This document shows positions 42,589 to 52,500 of a stretch of DNA of 64,000 nt, piece by piece; within the stretch, counting starts at the first letter, position 1, and each line of letters starts with the position of its first letter. Under the pieces are notes generated by a model. That model was not told where the DNA came from. It saw only the letters and a list, made by a program, of their open reading frames with translations, and did not search any database. Source of the DNA: Durusdinium trenchii (taxonomy: Eukaryota; Sar; Dinophyceae; Suessiales; Symbiodiniaceae). A program made the translations under genes and the position numbers. The stretch spans positions 233,377 through 297,376 of the forward strand of contig CAXAMN010004091.1 in NCBI GenBank assembly GCA_963970005.1, in the 5' to 3' direction.

Positions 42589-44079
42589 CTATGGTCCTGT
42601 AGCAAATGTGCAGTTTGCACATGGCCCATGTGGCCACGTGTTGGGATCAGAAAGCAGCAACTCCCTTTTCCTTCGAACACCACCGAAGAGAAGGCACTCA
42701 ATTTGGGCAACGGCATCTGCCTCAAGAACTTGCAGGCTTTCAAGAACTGATCCAAACTCCATCCCTTGAGACAAAGCGTGGACCAGGGCGTCGTGCGTGA
42801 TCGCATCGGCGTCCAGCCGTCGGTTTCGAAGATGCTGGAACCACTGCATGGCCAAAGGCGTGTGACTTGCTTTGGCAAAAACGGCAATGGCCGCATTGCA
42901 CAGAATCAGATTTGCATGGAGCCGTCCCTCCTCCAGCTCACAGAGTAAAAGCTGAACATGTTGCCACCGGCAGGACTCCTCAGTGGCAGTGATCACTGAG
43001 CTGAAAGTCACAAGGTCCGCTTGCATGTCTTTCTGAAGGTCAGGCAGCATGATCTGAGCGTGTTGCCATCTTGCAGACTTTTGGAAGGCACTTATTGCCG
43101 CATTCAGTGTTTCAACCTGAACCTGAACACATTCACACCGCACGCTGTGAAGCAAGCTTTGGGCAAATTGCCACTGCGAGGTCTTTTCGAAAGCGCTCAC
43201 GGCCGAATTGAAGCAAACGATGCTCGCTTGAAGCCCTGCAACTACACCCCAGCGCAGCAACAAGTGTTGTGCCTCTTGCCAATCCCCAGTCGCCTCGCTT
43301 GCACTGATGGCGGAACTGAGGCCAAAAGGATCTACCTGCAAACTGTCGCCTCTCAAAGCATGCAGCACCGCTCTCGAGCTTCGCCACACTTCGCTTCCAT
43401 GGGTGCTTAAGGCAGCGTTGAATGTCAACACATCGCGCCTGACCCCGAGGTTCTTCGCGGAAATCAAATATCCGCCGACCAATCTCCATTTTCCTCGAAG
43501 CGAAGTGATCACAGTGTTTTGTGTGATTGTGTCTGCAGACGTGTGCAAGAGTGACAGGAGCTCGCGCATGGCAAGAGATAATCTCCACTGCGCACTGTTC
43601 GCCGAAGCAGTGATCATGCCGTTGTAGCTGATCACGTCAGCTTGCACACTTTGTTCACATAGCCGCAGCAGGTCCCAGGCAGCTTGCCAGGTTCCGCTGC
43701 GTGCACAGGCACTGATGGATGTGTTGTACACAACTGAATTTGTTTGCATCTGCTCATCAAGGAGCTCTCGAAGAAGAGATCCTGCATGTTGCCAAGCTCC
43801 AGCCTTCTCACAAGCACTGATGCCTGCACCATAGATGATCACGTCTAGTCGGATTTGCATCTGGCAAAGCATTCGCATCAGGAGCAATGCTTGTTGCCAG
43901 GCTGCTCCTTTAGCACAAGCAGTTATGGCAGAGCTACATGCAATCAAATCTGGCCTCTCCAAATCCATCAAAGACCCTAAAGCTTCTTGCCATCGAGACT
44001 TTCGCCCCAAGCTCTGCAGCCCCAACGTCGTAGACTTCAAATTCTTCTGCTGGAATGGGTGCGAGGTGCTAGGCTCCAT
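42589..44079 (-). CDS. Intronless PPR protein
   Basis: One continuous frame. The first ATG is at 44077-44079 ('MEPSTSHPFQQKNLKS'), giving 496 residues. The frame is open a further 65 codons upstream to 44274 but without an ATG there. About thirteen PPR units include 'ACSSAITACAKGAAWQQA', 'YGAGISACEKAGAWQHAG', 'YNTSISACARSGTWQAA' and 'TLNAAISAFQKSARWQHA'. The last unit is followed by a Cys-containing tail. Same strand and similar length to the next PPR gene, with little unit-by-unit identity, so it is not a recent tandem copy. Probable role is organellar RNA binding. Confidence 0.85.
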   Translation of the reverse strand: MEPSTSHPFQQKNLKSTTLGLQSLGRKSRWQEALGSLMDLERPDLIACSSAITACAKGAAWQQALLLMRMLCQMQIRLDVIIYGAGISACEKAGAWQHAGSLLRELLDEQMQTNSVVYNTSISACARSGTWQAAWDLLRLCEQSVQADVISYNGMITASANSAQWRLSLAMRELLSLLHTSADTITQNTVITSLRGKWRLVGGYLISAKNLGVRRDVLTFNAALSTHGSEVWRSSRAVLHALRGDSLQVDPFGLSSAISASEATGDWQEAQHLLLRWGVVAGLQASIVCFNSAVSAFEKTSQWQFAQSLLHSVRCECVQVQVETLNAAISAFQKSARWQHAQIMLPDLQKDMQADLVTFSSVITATEESCRWQHVQLLLCELEEGRLHANLILCNAAIAVFAKASHTPLAMQWFQHLRNRRLDADAITHDALVHALSQGMEFGSVLESLQVLEADAVAQIECLLFGGVRRKRELLLSDPNTWPHGPCANCTFATGP

Positions 44080-44515
44080 TGCACAGAATACGGCACATGC
44101 TAGCCAGCAGCTGAAAACTAATTCTCCATTTGAGCCACTGCATAACAGCAATAGCTTTTGTATGCTTGTGTCGCTTGTTCTCAAGACGAGCCTACCACCC
44201 TTATCAAACCCACAGAGCGCCACAGCCCCTGGTGCCTGCAAGCCACACTGTGCCAAGCTGCAGCTCTCAACCAAGGGCTGCGGAAGGAGCAGCCCATCAC
44301 CTCAGACATTCTGAACCTGAACCCGGTTGTCTTTACTCAAATAACCTCCTCAGAAAGATGCCGCTTCCAGAAGCGTAGAGCTTTGCGACTTCCAAGGCTG
44401 GCAGCTTTGCAGAGCTGTCACTGCCTGAGTGCGTATGCTGCGTGGCTCAAGAACGCAGCAGGCAGGGTGAGGCGTGTTGAGTTCTAAGGCCAACCTGAGA
44501 ATAATCATCAAACAT
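44080..44515. other. No separate gene; open upstream extension
   Basis: The PPR frame extends through 44274 with a hydrophobic stretch ('NGELVFSCWLACAVFCAM') that would act as a targeting segment if a non-ATG start or an upstream exon were used. Plus-strand frames here look like shadows. Confidence 0.35.
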
Positions 44516-45463
44516 ACTGTATTTCACCAAAAACAATTTTTTGGACCAAGCGACCGTCATTGCAAACATCTGTGAAGCGACACCACACGTCCAGCTGCTC
44601 CAAAGCACGCTTCTTCACAGAGAGCACAGTCTCGGAGCGCCGTGCCTGAGAAGGGATGAGATGTGGACAAGCCCAGGACAGTCCTGCCATATGGCCCATC
44701 GGTGACAACATCAGTTTGTCTATGTTGGTCCTGAAGCCCTATGAAGAACACAAACATCACAAACGGAAAACTGTAAGGAACTGAAAGGAAGTGAAAGCCA
44801 GAAGCCATGCTTGGTTATGCATCTTCCAAGTTGACGCGACAAGGAACTTCAATGTTCACTTCGCCCAGGGCATGAGCCACCAACCTGTGGCCAAGCATAT
44901 GTCTGGCGGAAGGTGAATGCCATACACCGCCATGTGAGTCACATATACATGAATGGATGCATTTATCAGCCCAGCTGCAAATGCACGATTGGACTGCACC
45001 TGGGCTCATTGCATGAAAGGATTCTGTTGCCCAGTATGGCTACTAGATCACACAACTTCATCCTCCATTCACCGTATATCTTTTTTGGGGGGGGTGGGGG
45101 CAGGAGTTTAAGGTCATCGCAAAGGTTGTGAGTTGTGAGAAGAAAAAACGCCGTGTACTGCATGCAAGCTGCATGTCTTCCGGCTCATCCAAGATTGGCA
45201 CAATTTCTTGCCCCAGCTGCCCTAGCGACGTGGTCTGAAAGAATTTTGCACCAGTGGGCAAGCGCGGAACTCTCCGGCAAACGGGTGAGCCTGACTGTGA
45301 CGGTTACGTAGTCTCGCTCTTCTTTTAGGTCTCCGGGATTGGTCATCCCCGCTGTCTCGATCACACCCCAATTTTCTGCAGTCATCCAGTGGCCTTGATT
45401 CAGCGCCAAGTCTGGACTTACAACTGCATGGTCGGTGCCCAGGTGGAGCTCATCTCCATTTTC
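44516..45463 (-). CDS. Unidentified multi-exon gene
   Basis: Three minus-strand exons read as well-formed protein. 45190-45463, after an AG, contains 'ENGDELHLGTDHAVVSPDLA', then 'WMTAENWGVIETAGMTNPGD' and 'VTVTVRLTRLPESSALAHW'. 44826-44892, after an AG, contains 'LVAHALGEVNIEVPCRVNLE'. 44516-44655, after an AG, contains 'VLSVKKRALEQLDVWCRFTD'. The beta-rich first exon and the charged helix in the last do not match a family I know. It stands upstream of the PPR pair in the same direction. Confidence 0.5.
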
Positions 45464-45556
45464 CAGTCCACCTGATCATTTGGCATGGGTGGCACGGTCG
45501 GACATTGGATGTTCAAGGCCATCTCATGAATGAGAACAAATGCATGCGAATTGACA

Positions 45557-45862
45557 GGAGCAAGGACGCTACTAGTAGCTCCTGGCATTACTACTAGTAG
45601 CTGTATATTTGGCTAATAGTAGCTATTTGCCACTAGTACTAATGCCCTTGTTACTAGTAGCGATGCCCTTGTTAGTGCGATGTCCAAGGTCCAGTAGCGC
45701 CAGCCAAGCAACAGTGTGCCAGTCGCTTACGATCATCCAGCACCTCCTTGTTGCTGGCTCTGCTCAGCCTAGGGACGCAAACACCAATAAGGAGAGACGC
45801 ATCTACAAAGCGATGGCCTCCAACCTAATAGTGATGGCCTCCAACCTACTAGCCTTCCAGTC
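45557..45862. repeat. Dispersed CTAGTAG repeat cluster, both modules
   Basis: At 45557-45680 module A units occur in both orientations ('GACGCTACTAGTAGCTCC', 'TTACTAGTAGCGATGCCC'). At 45810-45862 two module B units of 21-22 bp follow ('GCGATGGCCTCCAACCTAAT'). About 130 bp of other sequence lies between them. Confidence 0.8.
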
Positions 45863-46690
45863 CTGGGCCGCTAAGGCGAGAGCTTGCAGTCCTTCAAAGG
45901 TGGCAGTTCAGCCTGGCACGATGCATTCCACGATGAAGTTTGTCACGACGCCAAGCGACATGATGTTCTCGTTTTCTCTGCCTGGCTGCCCAGTTCATCG
46001 CAAAAGCGGGCCCACACAGCAAGCTGCTGATGAGCCTGCGCCGAAAGTCAATGATTTCTGATTTCTGCTGCTTCGGCCAGCACTGAAGTCTGCCTTGGTC
46101 TTCAAATCCTGAACTTTCTCCCGCCTGGGTTGGCCAAAAGCTGCCCCCACGTTTTTCGCTCGTCCCTCAAACACTGACTTCAGAAGGCACGGCTCGGGGC
46201 ACCCGACGCCCTCACCTCCACGGTGACCATGGCACTGGGATTGTCTGACCTCACGAAGATCTGCAGTGGCAGCAAATTATATAATTGGAATTGGAGCCTC
46301 TAAACTAGTGACCTGCCAACCAACCCATCCAGAATGCAAAAATACTTGCTAGCGACAAACATTCGGCAAGTTGTGCATGAACCAAGCAACATGAAAGAGA
46401 GAGGTACGTACATGTTTCATCATTTTTCAACATGCCAGCTGCCAGCATTATTTGAAGGAGCTTGCCAAGGAGCAGTGCAACCACCCATGGCCGCTGTACA
46501 TCTGGCACTGCAGCTGATTGCAGCCACGTTTAAGCAACTCCGTTGAGAATCCCTTCAAACCACAAGAATCAACAAGCTATACAGCTTGTAAACGACATGC
46601 AGAAACAACGCCTGTCCCAAAGGGCCAAAAGGGAGTGGCTTTTCAGTGGCGAAATCCGCTCGAAGGCAATTGGACCCAACCCGGCCGACC
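45863..46690. other. Exon-like frames only
   Basis: Minus-strand frames near 45900-46060 ('RLISSLLCGPAFAMNWAA', then 'NIMSLGVVTNFIVECIVP' ending at a GC donor-like site) may be exons of an unidentified gene. A hydrophobic frame lies at 46305-46508. I see nothing firm. Confidence 0.3.
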
Positions 46691-47374
46691 CTACAGGTGA
46701 TGCTCCAGAGAGGACTGCCTGCGCAACACAAAGGGCGGAAAATGGTCACGTGAAGGGTTCTTTGGATGGCCCCACTCATTTCTACCGAGGTCATACTGGT
46801 GAGTTCCATCCCCTGGCCGTGTCAAAGTGTAGTCGATCCATTCCAGTTGCTCGGAGAAATGTCCCTCCTTGGAGTGAGCAATCTTCAAGACCAGGTTATA
46901 CTCCCCGTTCTCGCTGCAGTACTTGAGCTTGACCTCATCCGGGTGGTATTCATAGGATGCCACGAACAACTTCTTTTCCAACGGCGATTTTTGCTCCTTG
47001 GCCTTGGCCCTGGACTTGGGACATGTACTCATGAGCAGGGGCAGTGCCACATCTATGGGTGCGGCATCTTGCAAGAGCAACGCACGCAACTCGCCCTCCT
47101 CATTGGGAGGGAACAATCGCAAATAGCGACGGTAGGTAACCAAAACACAACCTTCCTTGTATGTCAATGATGAGCCAGGCCGGACTTTGTGCAAATATTG
47201 GCAATGACCCACATAGACTCCATCCCATCTTGGCCGATAAAGTCGCAAATATTGCTCCCTCCAATTCTTCTCCAAACAAAGCAAGGACCAGAATTGGCAG
47301 AGTTGTCGGAGCCGGGGCTTCCAAATGTCCACCACCAGAGTTGCAGGTCGTAGCTCACGGCAGACCCATGAGAC
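46691..47374 (-). CDS. F-box only protein 9-like (FBXO9/Hrt3 family) C-terminal domain
   Basis: A minus-strand exon starts after an AG at 47375-47376 with 'VSWVCRELRPATLVVDIW', matching the last helix of an F-box. It continues with 'NWREQYLRLYRPRWDGVYVG', 'YRRYLRLFPPNEEGELRAL', a basic insert and 'FSEQLEWIDYTL'. The succession Arg-x-Asp-Gly-Val-Tyr, Tyr-x-Arg-Tyr-x-Arg-x-Phe-Pro and Trp-Ile matches the FBXO9 C-terminal domain. FBXO9-type proteins are substrate receptors of SCF ubiquitin ligases. The start of the F-box and any TPR region should lie in upstream exons, which I could not place. The last 25 residues do not follow the family and may include intron. Confidence 0.65.
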   Translation of the reverse strand, partial: VSWVCRELRPATLVVDIWKPRLRQLCQFWSLLCLEKNWREQYLRLYRPRWDGVYVGHCQYLHKVRPGSSLTYKEGCVLVTYRRYLRLFPPNEEGELRALLLQDAAPIDVALPLLMSTCPKSRAKAKEQKSPLEKKLFVASYEYHPDEVKLKYCSENGEYNLVLKIAHSKEGHFSEQLEWIDYTLTRPGDGTHQYDLGRNEWGHPKNPSRDHFPPFVLRRQSSLEHHL

Positions 47375-48403
47375 CTGGTTACTCACAGTTTGTCGTCAGA
47401 AGTCACTGTCACCTACTGAACCTATAAACAACAGAAGAAGCAAATGCATGTATACAATGCATTACAAAGTGGTGTCTGCAAGTAAGTAGGGGGGAATGAT
47501 CTGCCCAGAAACGATGCAGCCCAAGCAACGCGTGTCACAACATAAGTGTCGCAGAAGAATAGGCCATCTTTCGCCCAAGCCAACAACGGATTCTCGCAAT
47601 GTTCCATGAGCAAGGCTTGGGCATGAAAAAACTGGGGCGAATCGAATTTGCTTCGAAGGTTTCGTGTAGAGGTGCTGTGTGATTCTTGGGCGGCCGTGAA
47701 TGTTGGAGAAAGGTTACCGATTTCACTTCAAGCTTGTTCAATGGATAGAAGTTCAATCCACAGGTGTGCTGCTGTTAGGCTTTCCCCGAAGATGCCTAGA
47801 GCACAAAACCGAGAAAGGCGTGCATGGTCACTTCCACCGACTCAGGACATATATAGATGATATTAAATGATTGAATTGGATAATAAATGAAAGAATATGA
47901 AAGAGAAGGGGGAGAGAGAGAGAGGGAGATACAAAACATATCTTCAATCTTGCAGTCCCTTTTCAATGATGCATCCTAGTAGCTGTGAAATCACGAGGTT
48001 GAGCTGCGGGTTTGGTGCTTGTCCACCATTTTCTTCCTGGCAAATGTGGGATCAGCAGCCCAACACACCCTAGTCGCCCAAGCCTCCTCTTCCGCATCCT
48101 CATTGCAAGGTTCAACGGGAGCGACCTGAAAGCAGGTCGTTCCTTGGGCTTGAAAGACCTGAAAGCCTCCCCTACCTGTGCCACACAGGACGGTTGTCAC
48201 CTTTGTTTGATCATTCTACTTTTCTGAAATCGCAGGGCCTGAGAAGAGACCTTCTGCAGCTGCGAAAAACCCTGGCCCACTGCATCAGTGCTCTTTATCT
48301 TTTCACTTTGGACGAAAGACATATAATTGATAAATATGTGGGATGAGGTGACTCCTTACTGAGCAGGTCCCCGCACAGCCCACTAAAGCACTGAGGCTCA
48401 TAC
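47375..48403. other. No gene assigned
   Basis: Minus-strand frames at 47422-47613 and near 48000-48130 (acidic 'VEPCNEDAEEEAWATR') could be upstream exons of the FBXO9-like gene but have no family signal. A GA microsatellite lies at 47908-47930. Confidence 0.3.
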
Positions 48404-49320
48404 CTGCTCAATGGTCCTGACCCGATCATCAAGTTGCACCAAGACCTGGGCTTTGATGGCCTCCGACCTAGTAGCCATGGCCTCCAACCTACGAGTCCCG
48501 TTGGAATCCCGAACAAATCCTTGTCCCCAAGCTCCATCACGTCTCAAGCTGAGAGTTGTGCGGATTCTGTAAGCCGCGCAAGCTGCAGCTGGAGCACCTC
48601 CAAGGCTCTGGTCAAACCAAAGGTGTCCAAAAACCTTATGCCGGGGCTCCTCATGTGGCAGATAAACCGGCGCCTCTTTATCCTCTTTTTTGAATCCAAC
48701 AAGCATGTGGATTACTGGAACCAGTGAGACCTGACAATGAAAGGCTCCAAGAGGCACAGGGCCGCCGAGCAAGATTCAGGCCGCTCAATCCGTGTCCAAC
48801 GCCGCCGCTCAGTTGTCAATCTCGTGGACCTACCAACATCTCCCAAATCCCAAGCGACTCTTACAGTGCATTCTGACATTCAGAGGCTTGTGGTCTGCTG
48901 TGCTTCGCGTGGGGCGTGTCCCTCATGAAGGCACTCTGAATCAAGACACCAATCTTTCGGAGCTGCGCCTGGGAGTGGACCTCCATGGCATCCGGGATGC
49001 CCACAACCTTGGTTAAATTGAGCAGTGTCTTAGTTTCAACCATGGTCGACTGTGCCATCATGCCATCCCTGAGTTTGTCAAACACACACTTTCGACGTAT
49101 TGAAGCCCAAGGTGCTGGTCAATTGCCAGGCTTGCTTGAACGGGATGATTCGCTGACACTCTCATGACACTGCCAAACAGCTGAAGCTTAGTCCATCTCG
49201 GTGTGCTTGGACGGGCTTCTGAAGGTCTCTCCACCAAAGCATCGTTTTTACATACTTCTTAAGCTTCTGATTGCCAATGAGTTCATTGCCTCTTGCAGCG
49301 GCAATCCTCAGTTCATGTTG
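48404..49320 (-). CDS. Coiled-coil protein gene with a repeat-derived exon
   Basis: Four minus-strand exons: 49175-49320 ('NQKLKKYVKTMLWWRDLQKP'), 48860-49090 ('MMAQSTMVETKTLLNLTKVV' and 'HSQAQLRKIGVLIQSAF'), 48550-48618 ('ALEVLQLQLARLTESAQL') and 48404-48488. The last begins right after 'TAG' and ends at CAG|GTATGA. It reads 'LEAMATRSEAIKAQ' and then 'VLVQLDDRVRTIEQ', four heptad-like turns. Its first fourteen residues are encoded by the dispersed 21-bp repeat. Overall a helical, coiled-coil protein; no named family was recognised. Confidence 0.5.
48452..48492 (-). repeat. Dispersed CTAGTAG repeat (module B), inside an exon
   Basis: Two 21-bp units read on the minus strand as 'TTGGAGGCCATGGCTACTAG' and 'TCGGAGGCCATC', spanning the intron-exon border at 48488. 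Confidence 0.8.
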
Positions 49321-49529
49321 TAAATACTACAGGCGGTCTCTGCACACCGAACTTGGGGGGATGACAATTGACGCCACTAAGACCTAGTCCACTGCGAAAG
49401 TGAGCAACACCTTCATAGAGGCCAATCACCTCAGCTGAGCTGAGCAAACACACACACAAACAAACCCCAAACACACAACCGAGTTTAAATGATGCCAGAT
49501 TTCCATTCTTTGCTTTTGGCATGTTGCCG

Positions 49530-52500
49530 AGTTGTAGGTCGTAATGTCAGGTGAGATGTCTTTGCTCTCCAGATCACCTGAGACGGTCTGAGACGAGGAG
49601 ACTGGAAAAAGGATGAAAAACGAGCGGCCTTTGGTCAACTTTGTCTCCAAAGCTTCTCATTTTCTTGGTGCAGCTGCGTTGCTAAAAGCTTCCACACCAT
49701 GCTGCCAGAGTCCTACGAATTGTTTTGAGGCAAGGTTGAGGTCTAAAGATGTTGGAAGAGTGCTCACCAAGTCCACATGTCCTGCAACCTGAAGACTTGC
49801 AAGCAGGGCGTTGTAGGCCACATCGCTTGGCTGCCTACAGTAGATAGATTGACAGCTTCGATATCTTCGTTGCCAGTTAGTTTGTTTGCTTAAGGCAAGT
49901 CATGTGGCCAAGTTGCAAAGCTGCAATGAGCAAGCACTGCAGTAGCATTAAAGCCTCAACCCACAGGCCCCCGAGTGCTCGGCTCGACGCAAAGTCCCAC
50001 TTGGAAGGTTCACACGTATCATTGATATCATGCTCGTGAGCTGCGACACTGGCCAACACTGAGGGCAAAGCAGGGCGCCAGCGACCATTCTCACAGGCTT
50101 TGATCGACACGTTGCAGGTGATTTCACTGAATGACGCATCGACACCTACGCGTTAAGCTGCTTTCGACACCTACGCATTAAACTGCTTGCCCTTGACACT
50201 GCACCGACCACTGCATTCCAACCCGATTGCACAAACCACCAGCCTCTCATAAAACGCAGAACGCCCAACGCACGCTGCCATTCCAAGGCCTTCCTTGAAA
50301 CAACAAACCAACAAGAATCAACATGCTTCTTGGGAATCAGAGTGACTTAACAATTAACCCTCATTCGTCATTCTAAGCCAACAGCGCCACACGCTCTCTC
50401 CTTGCTCACCAAGTTTCTGGCATGCGCCGAGAGCGGCGTTGCAGCCGACATTCTGCAAGGTGAGGGGTGCTGATGCCATGTGTTGCAGCAGGGCAAAACT
50501 GCGAGGCCAGTGCAAGACGGTCTCGCAGGCACTGATCACCTGAGCAAGGGCCCGGTCGGTTGGGGCTGGGAAGTGGAGCTAGCTGCACTTATGCATCCAA
50601 GTATTGTCAGGTGGCAGCATTGAACGTGATGCTGGTGCATTTGGCTGCGAGGCCGGCAATTCCTGTGATGTCATGGGACTCATATCGGCTCTAAGTGTTT
50701 GAAATAACATTCCTCTTTGTTTCATCCACTCACTCGTCACTGGTCACTTATCCACTGTCACTCATTGAAGCTCCCAAGTGATCAAGGATCCTCCAAGCAG
50801 CACAAGGCTCACATCCCACAACCCGCTACGTTTCTCACATGCGCTGATTGCGGCATTGCTACCTCAACAAAACACCCAAACATGTTGCTCCAGCTCCATC
50901 TTCTGGGTGTTGAGATGTGTTGAGTGTGATCGGTTTCAAGCCGACCCTTGGCACTACAACCTTTGCCCAGGTGCTAACCTCATCGGGGGCCGCCCTCCTG
51001 CCCCGCATGCCGTCGAGCAAATGAGAAGCAGGTTGCCAAAGTCCAATCCGGGCGAAAGCAGACAGGACCGCGTTGTGGCATACCTGTGGAACTCATGTTG
51101 TCATATGTTTTCACCAGTTCTCGGCTGTGTGATGATTGATATCTACTACATGTTGTCACAGGTCATGAGTGGCCTTCTGTGGCATCATCTCCCTCTGTGG
51201 CATCCTGGCCAAATCGCAACACCCCATATCCAGGTCCATGGGTGACTCGCTGTTGAAGAAAGGGGCCATGTTGGATTCTTGATCTCAAACATTTGGTTTT
51301 CCCGAATTAGCCAAACTCACACAGGCTATCACTCGCAAGCAGTATATACAGACTCTTGACTCTTCACTAGTCCTGTGCAAGAGCTGCAGTGCTGGTTGCC
51401 ACTTGCAGCCTCTCTCACAGGCGCTGAGGGCAGCCCCATAGCTGATCTCAGATTCGGCCTCTGGCCTGGTCCGCGACCCCTGAATTTCTCGAGTCAAGTG
51501 ACCCCCAAATCCCAGAAATTCTATGAAATTCTTGGATGGGTTAGGTTGTTGAGTTACTTGAGTCACTTGGTCGTCTCTCCAAGTCCGGGCCTTTGAAGCC
51601 GCTCAAGTGCTTGATGCCAGGCAGTTGCTTTCGAACAGGAGCTGATGGATGTGCTAAATGTCACGCGGCTGGGTCCTTGTGCTGAGGCATTCGGCTCAAA
51701 GCAACTGCAGGATGTGTCCAAAAGGCAAGCCATGTCAAGTAGATATTAGCCCAGAGTCGTAGGCCGGCCACTTGCAACCCATCCACTGCAAGACTCCAAA
51801 TGCTCTCACTCCTGTGGCATGCCCCCAAGTCTCTGCCGCAAATGTGCAAACTCTGTGCTGATCCAAAAAACTGCATCCTAGGCTCTCCAAAGTGCTGATG
51901 AAGGTGTTGAAACTTACGATGTCCTCTTGCAAACCTGACGATTCCATTCCTGATTTCTCAGCAGTAGAAGGAGAGCTGAACAGACCAGGTCAACACCAAT
52001 GGACTCAAGTTTCCATGCGAGAGTGCTTCTGGAGCAAACTTAGCAGCCCAGACTCCAAGGATCAGCGCACAGGCCTGCAACCAGGCCAAGGCTTTCTGGC
52101 AAGCACTGGCAATGGTATTTTTACCTGAGGCACAGCAGGAACCACTCCAAGCACACAGTTGGTGTGCAGCACCCAAACTTGCCACGTCACCGCAAGTGTC
52201 CACTGTGGCGCAGGCTGATGTCTCTAGGGCATGCTGCCACTTCCCAGCGAATTGGACAGCTGCCAGTCTTGCATTTTGGCTGATCCTGAGCACTGCTCGC
52301 GCTCCTTGCTCTTTCCAATTCCAAAAGAAAATCAAACCACCCAAACATTTGCCAGCTGCTCGCTCGCGCTCTCTCTCTCTCTCTCTCTTGCTCTCTCTCT
52401 ATCTCTCTCTCTCTCTCAGGAAGAAGACTTTCAGCCGAAAATCTGGTCTGATTGCACGTGCAAGAGGCACATTGTCTCAAAAATGGTGAGTGCTGCATTC

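Noticed and set aside
42589-44274. Start of the second PPR gene at 44274
   Set aside because: The codon there is TTG; the first ATG in frame is at 44077-44079, so the shorter protein is preferred.
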